DNA of 64,000 bases from Hymenobacter sp. YC55 (GTDB lineage: Bacteria; Bacteroidota; Bacteroidia; Cytophagales; Hymenobacteraceae): NCBI RefSeq assembly GCF_029433095.1, contig NZ_JARNTX010000001.1, forward strand, positions 2,604,001 through 2,668,000, in the 5' to 3' direction. The notes under the pieces are model-generated. The model was not told where the DNA came from. It saw only the letters and a list, made by a program, of their open reading frames with translations, and ran no database searches. Numbering within the stretch: the stretch's first letter is position 1; each line of letters opens with the position of its first letter. The translations under genes were made by a program, and so were the position numbers. Of the stretch, positions 18,787-29,077 are shown one piece after another.

Positions 18787-18809
18787 ATACACTTACCTAA
18801 TTGCTACGC

Positions 18810-21227
18810 TTACTTCAATACGGCCACCGTTGCACCGTCGCCGCCCCGGTCGGCGTGCTCATCGGCTACGCTGGCTACTTGGCGGGTGCGGTGCAGGTAG
18901 TCGCGCACCACCTGGCGGAGTACGCCGTTGCCGCGGCCGTGCAGAAACTTGATTTCCGGCACGCCTAGCATCACGGCATCATCCACGTAGGCCATGACCT
19001 TGTTGAGGGCATCTTCGGCCCGCTCGCCGCGCAAATCCAGCGTGGGGCTAAAGCTCGACATCTTGCCCGTGGTGTCGAAGCCGGAATACTGCGCCGGTGC
19101 CTTGCGGGCCGCTTCCTTCTCCCGCTCCCGGATTTCGTTACGCGTAAGCTTCTCGAGCTGACTGACCTTGACGATGGTTTTCATCCCGCCAAAGCTCACT
19201 TCGGCGGTTTTGCCTTTCACGCTCATCAGCTCGCCGTAGCCTTCCTGCCCAATCAGGGCTACTTTGTCGCCGGGCTTCAGCGTGCCCGCTTCAGCTAGCT
19301 CCCGGGTGCCCTTGGGCTTGGGCGGCTCGATTTGCAGCTTTTCGCGCACAAACGTATCCAGCTTACCGCGGGCTTCCTTGGTGCGCTCCTTATCGGCCTG
19401 TCCCAAGCGAATTTCCTGGATGGTCGCTTCGATCTGCTGGTTGGTGTCTTTCAGCAAGGCCTTGGCCTTCTGCTTGGCATCGCGCAGCACGTCGAGGGTG
19501 GTATCGTCGAGATACTTCTTGAGGTCCTGGTACTCTTGGGCTGCTTTCTTGAGGCGACGCTCCTGCTTGACGGCTTCGGCAGTCTTGGCTTCAAGGTCGG
19601 TTTTCTCTTTTTCGAGACCTTCCAGCAGCCGGTCGTAGCGGATTTTGTCTTTACCAACGAGTTGCGTGGCCCGCTCTACTAGTTGCTTGGGCAAGCCAAT
19701 TTTACGGGCAATTTCGATGGCAAACGACGAACCGGGCTTGCCGATTTCCAAGCGGTAAAGCGGCTGTAGTTGCTCGGGGTCGTAGCGCATGGCCCCGTTC
19801 ACGATGCCCGGCGTACGCTCCGCAAAGTTCTTGAGGTTGGTATAGTGCGTAGTGATGACCCCGAAGCTGCGGGCCCGGTTAAGCTGCTCCAATATTGCTT
19901 CGGCAATGGCGCCACCGAGTGAGGGCTCGGTACCCGTACCGAACTCGTCGATGAGCACGAGGCTGCGCTTATTGGCCAACGTCACAAACTGCTTCATGCT
20001 CAGCAGGTGCGACGAATACGTACTCAAGTCGTTCTCTAGGCTCTGCTCGTCGCCGATGTCGAGGAAGATGTCGTCGAACATACCCGCCTCCGAATTTTCG
20101 CCGGCCGGTATCAGCAAGCCACACTGCAGCATGTACTGCACCAAGCCCACGGTCTTCATAGTCACCGACTTACCACCGGCATTCGGGCCCGAAATCAAGA
20201 GGATGCGCTGCTCGTAGTTCAGCTCCATATCGAGCGGCACCACTTCGCGCGGGTCGTCTTTGGCGTGCTTCTGGAAGGCAAGATACAGCAACGGGTGCCG
20301 CACCTGCTTCCAGCGCGCCACCGGCCGGGCGCTCAAGGTCGGCAATGTGGCTTCCAGCTCAATGGCCAGCCGAGCCTTGGCCCGGATAAAGTCAATCAGG
20401 CCGAGGTATTGGTAGGCCTTGCGCAAGTCCGGAATGTGTGGCCGCAACTGGTCGGTCAGGGCCGTCAGAATACGGATCAGCTCGCGCTGATAAGCGTTTT
20501 CCAGGTCCTTGATGTCGTTGTTCAGCTCGAATACTGCTTCCGGCTCGATATACACGGTCTGGCCCGAAGCCGATTCATCGTGAATCAAGCCCTTCACCCG
20601 CCGCTTGTGCTCGGCAACTACGGGCAGCACGAGGCGGCCACCGCGGATGGTCGGCTCGGCATCGCCGGGCACCCATCCTTCGGATTTGGCATGGCGCAGG
20701 ATACCCGCAATCTGCTTGCGCAGTTGCACCTGCCGCGCAATCAACTCCTGCCGAATCTGGCTCAGCAGCGGCGAAGCATTGTCGCGCACCGCGCCCTCGT
20801 CGTCCACCACTTTGTCGAGGGCGGCCAACAGGTTGCGGTCAACCTGTACACCTATACCAAGCAGGCGCAGGGTCGGATATAGCTCTTCGGCCGCTTGGCT
20901 GAAGAAGGTCAGGGCCTGCCGAATGGTGCGCAAGCTCATTTTCACGGCAAAAAAGGCCGCTACATCCAGGAAAGCACCGGGCAGACTGGCGCGCACCAAA
21001 TGCGGATTTACGTCGTGGTAGTGAGAGGCCGGAAAATCGGCACCGCTGTGGAGCAGGCCACGGAATTCATCGGTTTGCAGCAACAGCTTCTCTAGCTGGT
21101 CGTGCTTGGTCTGAAAGGTCATCTTGGCCACAAATTGGCGACCCAAGGCACTCAGACACATCGACTCCAGCATCTCGCGCAATTGCGCGAAGCCTATTTT
21201 CTGCTCGAAGTTATTAGGAAGAATCAA
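18810..21227 (-). CDS. mutS2: MutS2 family ATPase/endonuclease
   Basis: 805 residues. MutS core and clamp region (1-~320), then ATPase motifs: Walker A LISGPNAGGKSVTMKT (about 338-353), Walker B SLVLIDEFGTGTEPSLGG, and the GVITTHYTNLK His switch. A coiled-coil stretch (about 520-620) leads to a KOW-like segment and a C-terminal Smr nuclease domain with LDLRGERAEDA and LHGRGNGVLR. MutS2 proteins suppress recombination or rescue collided ribosomes rather than repair mismatches. Length and domain order are normal. Lies downstream of the TIGR02757 gene on the same strand, probably in one transcript. Confidence 0.95.
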   Translation of the reverse strand: MILPNNFEQKIGFAQLREMLESMCLSALGRQFVAKMTFQTKHDQLEKLLLQTDEFRGLLHSGADFPASHYHDVNPHLVRASLPGAFLDVAAFFAVKMSLRTIRQALTFFSQAAEELYPTLRLLGIGVQVDRNLLAALDKVVDDEGAVRDNASPLLSQIRQELIARQVQLRKQIAGILRHAKSEGWVPGDAEPTIRGGRLVLPVVAEHKRRVKGLIHDESASGQTVYIEPEAVFELNNDIKDLENAYQRELIRILTALTDQLRPHIPDLRKAYQYLGLIDFIRAKARLAIELEATLPTLSARPVARWKQVRHPLLYLAFQKHAKDDPREVVPLDMELNYEQRILLISGPNAGGKSVTMKTVGLVQYMLQCGLLIPAGENSEAGMFDDIFLDIGDEQSLENDLSTYSSHLLSMKQFVTLANKRSLVLIDEFGTGTEPSLGGAIAEAILEQLNRARSFGVITTHYTNLKNFAERTPGIVNGAMRYDPEQLQPLYRLEIGKPGSSFAIEIARKIGLPKQLVERATQLVGKDKIRYDRLLEGLEKEKTDLEAKTAEAVKQERRLKKAAQEYQDLKKYLDDTTLDVLRDAKQKAKALLKDTNQQIEATIQEIRLGQADKERTKEARGKLDTFVREKLQIEPPKPKGTRELAEAGTLKPGDKVALIGQEGYGELMSVKGKTAEVSFGGMKTIVKVSQLEKLTRNEIREREKEAARKAPAQYSGFDTTGKMSSFSPTLDLRGERAEDALNKVMAYVDDAVMLGVPEIKFLHGRGNGVLRQVVRDYLHRTRQVASVADEHADRGGDGATVAVLK

Positions 21228-21353
21228 ATCAGGTAGATGGTAATGGGTAGTTGGTATTCAGATCAGAATACGAAGATAAACACTCGAGAAGGCAGGAAAG
21301 ATTCATTAATTGAAATGTAACGTTACGTGCCAACCTAGCTGGCTGGTTAGGGG

Positions 21354-22112
21354 CTACATCTCCCCTTCCACTCCTAGCCCAAATAGCGCAAAGTCGTATT
21401 TCACGGGGTCGGTGGGGTCGAAGGTGCGCAGGTGGGCGGTGAGGTCTTCGGCGGCCAGCCAGTCCATTTGCTTACGGTCCAGCAACCCTAGGCGGCGCGC
21501 CACGCGCTCCACGTGCACATCGCAGGGGCAAACTAGTTCGCTCATGGGTAGGCGAGTCCAGAGGCCGAAGTCTACACCCCGGTCGTCTTGCCTCACCATC
21601 CAGCGCAAGTACATGTTCACGCGCTTGCAGGCCGAGCCACGGGCGGGCGTGGCTACGTGCTTGCGGGTGCGTTGGGGAGCATCAGGCAAGCTAAAGAACA
21701 GATTGTGGAAGTTTTCCAGCCGCTCTTTTTGCGTGGTGCCAAGCAAGAAACCGTCTTCCAACGTGTCGTGGCTGGTGTAGAACCAGCGCAGCCAATGCAC
21801 GAAGTAGAGCAGGTCGGTGTCGCAGAAGGTACGGTGGCAGAAACCAAGTAGCCGCTTCAAATCCTCGTCTTCGTGCTGCGTGATAAACTGGTAGGGCGCA
21901 TCATCCATGCGCCGCATCAGCTCGTGGCATTTGCTGATGATAGTCGGCCGCCGGCCCCAAGCCAGCAGCGCCGCAAACATTCCGCTGATTTCTATATCCT
22001 GCCGTTGCGTGAAGCGGTGCGGGATACTGATCGGGTCGTTGAGGACGAAAGCCGGGCGGTTATAATGGTCGTGCTGCTCTTCGAGCAGGGTCCGAACTTG
22101 AGCGTGATTCAC
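21354..22112 (-). CDS. TIGR02757 family protein, unknown function
   Basis: 252 residues if GTG 22112 is the start (VNHAQVRTLLEEQH); the frame is open to ATG 22220 but the extra 36 residues look non-conserved. The sequence matches the Bacteroidota-enriched TIGR02757 family through DPISIPHRFTQRQDIEISG (about 29-47), LLAWGRRPTIISK, CKRVNMYLRWMVR and ELVCPCDVHVERVARRLGL. The fold resembles helix-hairpin-helix DNA glycosylases, and KRxNMYLRWMVR recalls that architecture, but no activity is known. Adjacent to mutS2 downstream, compatible with a DNA-related role by context only. Confidence 0.85.
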   Translation of the reverse strand: MNHAQVRTLLEEQHDHYNRPAFVLNDPISIPHRFTQRQDIEISGMFAALLAWGRRPTIISKCHELMRRMDDAPYQFITQHEDEDLKRLLGFCHRTFCDTDLLYFVHWLRWFYTSHDTLEDGFLLGTTQKERLENFHNLFFSLPDAPQRTRKHVATPARGSACKRVNMYLRWMVRQDDRGVDFGLWTRLPMSELVCPCDVHVERVARRLGLLDRKQMDWLAAEDLTAHLRTFDPTDPVKYDFALFGLGVEGEM

Positions 22113-22269
22113 TTGTAGAGGAGCAAGATGAAAGTGGGAGCCTAAGCCTGAGGCAATAATTGGCCAACAAGACGTAAGAAGTAAGAGGTGAAACCTGCGT
22201 TCTAAGGGCTGGTTAAGCATCAGAACGAAAGTCTCACCTCTTTACTCTTTACGTCGTCTTTGCTTTTCC

Positions 22270-23328
22270 CTATGGCACGTAGCTGGTTTCGACCCGGAAG
22301 CGGGCATCGGGCGTGGCCAGGCGCTGCACGGCGCGGGGCGAGAGGCGCACCAGGATGTTGTTGTTTTCGCCCGTGTTAGGCAGCACCCCAATCACGCGCA
22401 CGTACACCGACTGCCCGTTCATGATGTTGCGCACCTGCATGATGGTGCCCACGGCGGCCGTTTTGTGCAGGGCCAGGTACTTGTCGGTGTTGCTGTTGGC
22501 AATGCTGGTTGCCAAACCACTTTCTGTTACGCGCCGCACAATTTCACTGGCCCGCTCCGGAGCCCGCTCTTCCTCTTTCTCCGTGGCAGGCGCTACAGTC
22601 GACGTGGTGGCCGTATCGCGAGGTCGCTCGTTTTGAGCGGGTTGCTCTGGCCGTGCCGGCTGCACAATGGCGGGCGTAGGCACAGGCGAAGTGGTTGCGG
22701 CAGGTGTTGGGGTGGACTTGGCAGGTGCGGGCGTGGCAGCTACGGCGGGCTCGCGCGTAGCAGGCGCTGCGGGCTTAGGCGCCGGAGTTGCCGGCCGGGC
22801 CGCCGGAGCCGCTGCGGCGCGTGCTATCAGAAGCGTTTGGCCGATGCGCACATTGTAGTTGGGGGCGAAGCCATTGAGCTGCGCCAGTGCCTGCGGCGTG
22901 GTATTGTACAAGCGGGCAATAGAAAACAGGGTCTGGCCGGCGGCTACCTTGTGCACGCGGTTGCCACGAGTAGCAGGAGGCAAGGTGCGCACGGCACCAG
23001 TGGCGGCGGGCGCTTTGATGGGCGTTGCCGGCTTGGGTGCGGCCGGGTTAGGCATTACGGCCCGCTGACGCGGCACCAGCACTACCTGCCCCGTTACCAG
23101 CGCACCTTTCAGGCCCGCATTCACTTCCACAATCTGTTCAACGGGCACTTTGTAGCGGCGCGCAACGCCATAAAGCGTTTCGCCGGCCGCTACCCGGTGT
23201 TTGATGAGCATTTTGTTGTTGCGGTACTCCACCCCAATCGAGTCGGGAGGAGCAACGAAGCCCGGGGCTGCCAGAGCCGAGAAACCAGAAAAAACAAGCG
23301 CAACCGACAGCAAGGAAAATCGAAACAT
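22270..23328 (-). CDS. LysM-RlpA-like (double-psi barrel) cell wall protein
   Basis: 352 residues from ATG 23328, which gives a clean signal peptide (MFRFSLLSVALVFSGFSALA); an upstream start at 23421 would bury it. Two LysM peptidoglycan-binding domains follow (HRVAAGETLYGVARRYKVP near 44-62, and HKVAAGQTLFSIARLYNTT near 125-143), then a ~110-residue Pro/Ala/Thr-rich linker. The last ~90 residues look like an RlpA-type double-psi barrel (GLATSI, LALHKTAAVGTIMQVRN, VYVRVIGVLP, ILVRLSPRAVQRL). Such proteins bind or cleave glycan strands at the cell wall. The RlpA Asp/His catalytic pair is not clearly retained, so binding is safer than cleavage. Confidence 0.85.
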   Translation of the reverse strand: MFRFSLLSVALVFSGFSALAAPGFVAPPDSIGVEYRNNKMLIKHRVAAGETLYGVARRYKVPVEQIVEVNAGLKGALVTGQVVLVPRQRAVMPNPAAPKPATPIKAPAATGAVRTLPPATRGNRVHKVAAGQTLFSIARLYNTTPQALAQLNGFAPNYNVRIGQTLLIARAAAAPAARPATPAPKPAAPATREPAVAATPAPAKSTPTPAATTSPVPTPAIVQPARPEQPAQNERPRDTATTSTVAPATEKEEERAPERASEIVRRVTESGLATSIANSNTDKYLALHKTAAVGTIMQVRNIMNGQSVYVRVIGVLPNTGENNNILVRLSPRAVQRLATPDARFRVETSYVP

Positions 23329-23553
23329 AAAACAAACTGGCCGAAACCAGCGGCAACCAGAAAAACCCAAATAAAACGAAGCAAGGCCGGTAACAACCCG
23401 ACAAGAGTTGCAATCAACCAAAATGCCTGAATGGCTCTGGTGCAGAAACTCTGCCGAAAGTTAGGGATTCGGCCGCAGTCCTGTGCTTGGATATGACGAC
23501 GGAAATTTTTTATTGCTTGTTTTGCTGATTATCCTGCCTTTCTTCCTCTTCAC

Positions 23554-24309
23554 ATGCACGCCATTGGCATTATTCCCGCCCGTTACGCCTCCACTCGCCT
23601 ACCCGGTAAGCCCCTGATTGACCTGGGCGGTAAGTCTATGATTCGGCGGGTGGTAGAGCAAGCCCAACAATCCAGCTTAAGCCGAGTGGTAGTAGCCACC
23701 GACGACGAGCGAATTCAGCAGCATGTAGAAAGTTTCGGTGGCGAGGCCTTGCTCACGGCTTCCACTCACCCGAGTGGCACCGACCGGGTCCGCGACGCCT
23801 ACCAACAGCTTGGCGTTACCGCCGACTGTATTATCAATATTCAGGGCGATGAGCCGTTCATCCACCCCGCGCAGATTGATGCCCTCGTACAGCTTTTCAA
23901 CCGCTCCGCCCCGCCGCAGCTCGCCACCTTGGTGAAACCAGTGGTCAGCGACGAGGAGTTGTTTAGCCCGCACTTGCCCAAGGTTGTGCTCGATACGCAG
24001 GGTTACGCCATGTATTTCAGCCGCCATCCGCTGCCCTATCAGCGCCAGTATCCATCGGCCGACTGGCTGCTGCACCACCGCTACCTGCGCCACATCGGCC
24101 TTTATGCCTATCGTCCCGACGTGCTAGAAGAAATCACGCAGCTTTCTCCTTCTCCGCTAGAACTCGCCGAAAGCCTGGAGCAGTTGCGGTGGCTGGAAAA
24201 CGGCTACCGGATCCTGACGGCCGAAACCGAGCTAGCTACCCTTGGCATCGACACGCCGGAAGATGTGGAACGAGCCCTCCTGCAACTGAAAGCAAACGGC
24301 GAGGAATAA
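23554..24309 (+). CDS. kdsB: 3-deoxy-manno-octulosonate cytidylyltransferase
   Basis: 251 residues, standard KdsB length. It activates KDO to CMP-KDO in the cytoplasm for the lipopolysaccharide inner core. The N-terminus IGIIPARYASTRLPGKPLIDLGG carries the nucleotide-binding loop in its first 25 residues; also ATDDERI (about 50), INIQGDEPFIHP (about 95-106) with the metal-binding Asp, MYFSRHPLPYQR, and HIGLYAYR. LPS production confirms a Gram-negative organism. The stop lies 4 bp from that of the convergent DUF1622 gene. Confidence 0.96.
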   Translation: MHAIGIIPARYASTRLPGKPLIDLGGKSMIRRVVEQAQQSSLSRVVVATDDERIQQHVESFGGEALLTASTHPSGTDRVRDAYQQLGVTADCIINIQGDEPFIHPAQIDALVQLFNRSAPPQLATLVKPVVSDEELFSPHLPKVVLDTQGYAMYFSRHPLPYQRQYPSADWLLHHRYLRHIGLYAYRPDVLEEITQLSPSPLELAESLEQLRWLENGYRILTAETELATLGIDTPEDVERALLQLKANGEE

Positions 24310-24313
24310 GCGG

Positions 24314-24763
24314 CTACCGGTTCAGCGGCGGCTCTGACGACGGCAGCCGGCCGGTATCGGTGCCGCCGCTTTCAGCCTTATGCGCCACGTGTTGCTCGGC
24401 CGTATCCCGCTGCTCTTCCTTCATTTCCCTGGACAAAAAGAAATTGAGCGCCGTCCGAATGACGGCTACGGCGCCGAGTTTGCCGATTTGGTCCCAGCTA
24501 GGCGCAATGGCCGTGGAAAGAATGTCGGCGCCTAGCTGAAACTCCAGGGCCAGCGCCAGGTACCGAGCCAACGTGAGCCGGATGGCCGTAAAGTCGGCGG
24601 TGCGTCGCGCTAGCAAGGCTTGCACAAAAAGCTTGGCCGCCAGCAAAATACCGATGGCAATGGTAAGGGCTCCAATGGTTTCCACTCCGAGCTTCAGCCA
24701 TTGCACCACCGTCACGACACCCGTTTCGGCCTGAGAAAACAACGTAACGGGCTCAGTGGGCAT
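24314..24763 (-). CDS. DUF1622 membrane protein
   Basis: 149 residues. Two or three membrane helices: about 20-45 (LKLGVETIGALTIAIGILLAAK) and about 65-110. The RLTLARYLALALEFQLGADILSTAI stretch, then a short loop, then AVIRTALNFFLSREM is the DUF1622 signature. The family is uncharacterised and found in many Gram-negatives. The C-terminal ~30 residues are hydrophilic and acidic. It is convergent with kdsB with almost no intergenic space. Confidence 0.82.
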   Translation of the reverse strand: MPTEPVTLFSQAETGVVTVVQWLKLGVETIGALTIAIGILLAAKLFVQALLARRTADFTAIRLTLARYLALALEFQLGADILSTAIAPSWDQIGKLGAVAVIRTALNFFLSREMKEEQRDTAEQHVAHKAESGGTDTGRLPSSEPPLNR

Positions 24764-24873
24764 ATTCTTCGAGAGTGAAACGGGACCCCAACGTGGGAGT
24801 AGCCAGATAGTTAGGTACTAGAAACTCATACGCAACCAACTGCTACGAGGTAATGATAGGGTGCTGTACCGTA

Positions 24874-25218
24874 TTACCCGCCGGCTTTCTTGGCTTTGTA
24901 CTTCTGCTCCAGCAATACGGCCAGCACTTTGTCGCGAAAATCGCCTTGGATCAGGATTTCCCCGTCTTTGGCATTGCCGCCCACACCGCACTTGGTTTTT
25001 AAAAGCTTGCCCAGCGCCTGCAAATCGGCGTCCTGCCCCACAAAGCCAGTAACCAGCGTCACTTGTTTGCCGCCTCTGGATTTCTTGTCGAGTTGCACGC
25101 GCAAATTCTGCTGCTGCGGGGGCAGCGTAGTTGCTTCCTGGTCGCCGGTTGATTGGTATTCGAAATCGGGATTAGTGGAGTACACCACTCCTTCCCGGCG
25201 GTTTTTATCGGCTTTCAT
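24874..25218 (-). CDS. SUI1/YciH family translation factor
   Basis: 114 residues from ATG 25218 ([10 protein letters not shown]); the frame runs to 25278 but the extra 20 residues are non-family. The C-terminal ~70 residues form the eIF1/SUI1 fold: [17 protein letters not shown] (about 57-73), [20 protein letters not shown] (about 83-102, rephrased from the sequence) and IQGDFRDKV. Bacterial YciH affects start-codon and initiator tRNA fidelity. The N-terminal [11 protein letters not shown] is typical of Bacteroidota members. Confidence 0.92.
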   Translation of the reverse strand: MKADKNRREGVVYSTNPDFEYQSTGDQEATTLPPQQQNLRVQLDKKSRGGKQVTLVTGFVGQDADLQALGKLLKTKCGVGGNAKDGEILIQGDFRDKVLAVLLEQKYKAKKAGG

Positions 25219-25339
25219 ATAAGAGTAACTGTGTGGCGGAGTAACTGAATGAAGAGTAGAAAGTTCTTTAACTGGCAACTCCCTATTTCAGATTAAAAGC
25301 CAACAAATTTACTTAGTTATTCGGCTAGCTAGTTGCTCG

Positions 25340-26206
25340 TCACACGGCTACTTCCAGGGCCAGGGGGGTCAGCTTGGCTTCAAAAGCAGTTGCATCTTCG
25401 ATATAGTCGCCGTCGATGTGGAAGCCGATGGGTGCGGTGGAGCGCACAAGAATATGGTGCGACGTATGGTAAACGGCCCCGCCGGAAGTAGCCAGCGTAC
25501 CCAACGCCAACCCGATGCCCACTCGCACGGCCCGCGTCAACGACAAGCCATCAATCAAACACACGTCCAGCAAGCCATCCTCGATATTGGCCAGGGGCGC
25601 AATGTAGGCGTTGTTGCCGTACTGGGCAGCGTTGGCGAAGGCCAGCACGTAGCAACTCGTATTGATGGTTTGGTTGTTGAGTTCCACTTGAACGGGGGTC
25701 GGCCGGAAGCGGCGATACTCGCGCAGCGCCACCTTCACGTAGGTGCTCAGGCCCCGAGTACCGGCCTGGGCAAACATTTTACTTACGTGCGCATCGAAGC
25801 CTAGCCCTGCCGTGCAGAAAAAGGGCCGACCATTGAGGTAGCCCACATCGATGCGCTGAAACGTGGGCCGGCAAGCCCGGCGTACGGCACCAGCTATATC
25901 CAACGGTATCTTCAGATGCCGAGCCAGACCGTTGCCGGAACCGCGCGGCACCACGCCCAAAGCAACGTCCGTACCAAGCAGCCCCCGTCCTACTTCGTTT
26001 ACAGTTCCGTCGCCTCCCACGGCTACCACCACCCGAAAGCCCTCGGCCGCAGCTTGCCGGGCCAGCGTTTCGGCATGACCCGCAAATTCAGTTAATCGGA
26101 TAACAAACTCTGCTCCGACCTCCGTAGCATAGCGCGTTAGTAGGGCGGGCACGTCCTGCGTGCGGTTGGTGCCAGAAGCTGGATTCAGAATAAAGCAGAT
26201 GCGCAC
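25340..26206 (-). CDS. Diacylglycerol kinase-family lipid kinase (YegS/BmrU-like)
   Basis: 288 residues, the normal length for the YegS/BmrU group. ATP-binding loop VVAVGGDGTVNEVGRGLL at about 60-77 and the GSGNGLARHLKI segment at about 91-102 are diagnostic of the DAGK catalytic domain; the FNPASG equivalent LNPASGT lies at 8-14. These soluble enzymes phosphorylate diacylglycerol or other lipids at the membrane face. The exact lipid cannot be inferred. It lies upstream of nothing on its own strand for 250 bp. Confidence 0.88.
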   Translation of the reverse strand: MRICFILNPASGTNRTQDVPALLTRYATEVGAEFVIRLTEFAGHAETLARQAAAEGFRVVVAVGGDGTVNEVGRGLLGTDVALGVVPRGSGNGLARHLKIPLDIAGAVRRACRPTFQRIDVGYLNGRPFFCTAGLGFDAHVSKMFAQAGTRGLSTYVKVALREYRRFRPTPVQVELNNQTINTSCYVLAFANAAQYGNNAYIAPLANIEDGLLDVCLIDGLSLTRAVRVGIGLALGTLATSGGAVYHTSHHILVRSTAPIGFHIDGDYIEDATAFEAKLTPLALEVAV

Positions 26207-26400
26207 TTTAGGAAAGAGTAACTGAGTAGCGGGGTAAAGGTACGGCGCGCAGTATCACGAAGCTGCCGCTTCGTTAGTCGTTGAACATCATCCGTGAAAG
26301 GCGCAGTACGAGTTGCGCAACGAAGTACCAAGCTTTGGCGTGTGCTACAACCGACAAGGAGCTTATCCATCCTCGGCTACTCCGCCACTCGCTTACTCGT

Positions 26401-26460
26401 TTCAGAAGCAACAAAAAAGGCCTTCCCAACTATGGGAAGGCCTTTTTTGTTGCTTCTGAA
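26401..26460. terminator. Terminator downstream of gap
   Basis: A 27-bp perfect stem (26401-26427 with 26434-26460), 6-nt loop, with A and T runs on both sides; it ends 5 bp from the gap stop codon. Confidence 0.92.
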
Positions 26461-26465
26461 ACAGC

Positions 26466-27494
<1,029 letters not shown>

Positions 27495-27530
27495 TTAACG
27501 GCCCACTAGGGCCGGGTGAAAAACGCGCAG

Positions 27531-27562
27531 CGAAGGTACAGGGCTCGGGGTACTTCGCCAAA
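27531..27562 (-). promoter_or_regulatory. Promoter of gap
   Basis: On the minus strand TTTG (27559-27562) lies 20 bp before TACCTTCG (27531-27538), close to the Bacteroidota TTTG/TAnnTTTG pair with ideal spacing. About 60 bp ahead of the gap start. Confidence 0.55.
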
Positions 27563-27662
27563 TCACTAGGCTTTCTACGATAGATTCAATTCAAAAGGAA
27601 ATTTTTTCTCTTGACAATCAACTGGTTTAGCTTTCAGAGAGAAATTTTTTAGGTCCGGGTGA

Positions 27663-27692
27663 TTGTCTAGAAGAAGCGAACCTCTATCTTTG
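27663..27692 (+). promoter_or_regulatory. Promoter of tRNA-Glu copy 1
   Basis: TTG at 27663-27665 is 19 bp before TATCTTTG at 27685-27692, a textbook Bacteroidota promoter. The following sequence GCACCACCAAAAC is shared with the second copy at 34 kb. Confidence 0.75.
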
Positions 27693-27722
27693 CACCACCA
27701 AAACGGAAAAGGCCTCTTATCT

Positions 27723-27794
27723 GGTCCGTTCGTCTAGGGGTTAGGACTGCAGATTTTCATTCTGCCAACAGGGGTTCGATTCCCCTACGGACTA
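27723..27794 (+). tRNA. tRNA-Glu (anticodon TTC), copy 1
   Basis: 72 nt. Acceptor GGTCCGT/ACGGACT (first pair G:U), D stem GTCT/GGAC, anticodon stem GCAGA/TCTGC around loop TTTTCAT giving TTC, T stem AGGGG/CCCCT with TTCGATT loop. Discriminator A; CCA is not encoded. Identical in the transcribed part to the copy at 34146. Confidence 0.97.
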
Positions 27795-27819
27795 CTTGCC
27801 TCCCGTTAGGTTTTCATTT

Positions 27820-27852
27820 AAAACCCGCTTATCAACTTGGTAAGCGGGTTTT
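27820..27852 (+). terminator. Terminator after tRNA-Glu copy 1
   Basis: 12-bp stem AAAACCCGCTTA/TAAGCGGGTTTT with a 9-nt loop and a trailing T run, 26 bp after the tRNA. Confidence 0.88.
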
Positions 27853-27897
27853 TTGTTTTGCCTCGCCTTATAAGCAAGCTGCCCCTATCTTGCAGCT

Positions 27898-28491
27898 ATG
27901 CATCCACTACGGGCTTGTATCCATCATTTTGTATCGCTCACCGACGCTGAGTGGGCACCTTTGGCTGCAGGCTTGCAAGCACGCCAACTAGCTCGGCGCG
28001 AGTTGTTTGTAACGCAAGGCAAGCCCAGCACCGACCTCTGCCTGGTGCTATCTGGGGCCTGTCGGCTTTTCTACACACGCCCCGACGGGGAAGAGAAAAC
28101 CACTTATTTCTTTTTCGAGAACCATCTGATGGGCTCCTACCAAAGCTGCCTTACGGGCCAGCCCAGCGCTTTCAGCATTGAAGCGCTGGCGCCCACCGAG
28201 CTGCTGGTGTTCCCCTACGCTCTGCTTGTAGCGCTCTACGATGAGTGGCCGGTATATGAACGGTTTGGGCGCTTGCTGGCCGAGTACCTCTTGCTCGGCA
28301 CCGATGCCCGCTTGGCCGAGTTGCTGCTGCTTAGCCCCGAACAACGCTACCAAGCCTTGCTGCGCAGTCACAAAACCAAGATTCTGGAGCGGGTTCCGCA
28401 GCACTACATTGCTTCTTACCTCGGAATAACGCCGGTGTCGCTAAGCCGCATCCGGGCGCGACTGATGGAGAGTGATGGGCGCATTTCTTAG
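27898..28491 (+). CDS. Crp/Fnr family transcriptional regulator
   Basis: 197 residues, the short Bacteroidota form. N-terminal cyclic-nucleotide-binding jelly roll (about 20-115, with LFVTQGKPSTDLCLVLSGACR) and a C-terminal helix-turn-helix (about 160-190, IASYLGITPVSLSRIRARL) that is the DNA-contacting part. The classic cAMP-contact Arg/Ser motif is absent, so the ligand is unlikely to be cAMP. The DUF4260 gene follows 70 bp downstream on the same strand and is a possible target. The N-terminal ATG fits the family. Confidence 0.88.
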   Translation: MHPLRACIHHFVSLTDAEWAPLAAGLQARQLARRELFVTQGKPSTDLCLVLSGACRLFYTRPDGEEKTTYFFFENHLMGSYQSCLTGQPSAFSIEALAPTELLVFPYALLVALYDEWPVYERFGRLLAEYLLLGTDARLAELLLLSPEQRYQALLRSHKTKILERVPQHYIASYLGITPVSLSRIRARLMESDGRIS

Positions 28492-28561
28492 CTTTTGTTA
28501 ACGATTTTCGGCTGCCTGAACGTGGACCTTTGAAGGGTACTTCACAACCACTTCAAGCGCC

Positions 28562-28927
28562 ATGAAAAACCTACTGAAACTAGAAGAAGCCGCCGAGTTG
28601 CTAGTTGCCGTTGTTGTCTTCAGCCAACTGCCTTTCGCTTGGTGGTGGCTGCCCGCTCTGTTTTTGGTGCCCGACCTAAGCATGCTGGCGTATCTGATAG
28701 GTCCTCGTGCCGGAGCCGCGGCGTATAACTTGCTCCACCACAAGGCGCTGGCTATTGGCGTGCTCCTACTGGGCTGGTGGCTTATGCAACCGCTGTTGCT
28801 GCTGGCCGGCAGCGTACTGCTCTTCCACACCGCCTTCGACCGTTTGATGGGTTACGGCCTGAAGTATCCTTCGCACTTCAAGCACACGCATTTGGGCGTT
28901 ATCGGGGCGCAGCCGGCAAGCGCCTAA
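28562..28927 (+). CDS. DUF4260 membrane protein
   Basis: 121 residues, mostly three to four membrane helices. The block FLVPDLSMLAYLIGPRAGAA (about 38-57), the YNLLHHKALA segment and HTAFDRLMGYGLKYPSHFKHTHLG near the C-terminus are the DUF4260 signature. The family is uncharacterised; its conserved Asp, His and Arg residues within helices suggest an enzyme-like or binding role, which is only inference. It follows a Crp/Fnr regulator by 70 bp, a pairing seen in related bacteria. Confidence 0.85.
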   Translation: MKNLLKLEEAAELLVAVVVFSQLPFAWWWLPALFLVPDLSMLAYLIGPRAGAAAYNLLHHKALAIGVLLLGWWLMQPLLLLAGSVLLFHTAFDRLMGYGLKYPSHFKHTHLGVIGAQPASA

Positions 28928-29077
28928 AACCAACAAATTTCTTTGTTCAGATTCCTATCCAAAAGGCGTTTGTAAGCTCAACTTTACTTGCTTGCTGTTC
29001 AGGTGTGTTTAAAAAAATAATGTCTGTGCCAGGTTTTCTCTCGTAAACCGAAGAGTGTATCAATTGAAAAACGGCTC

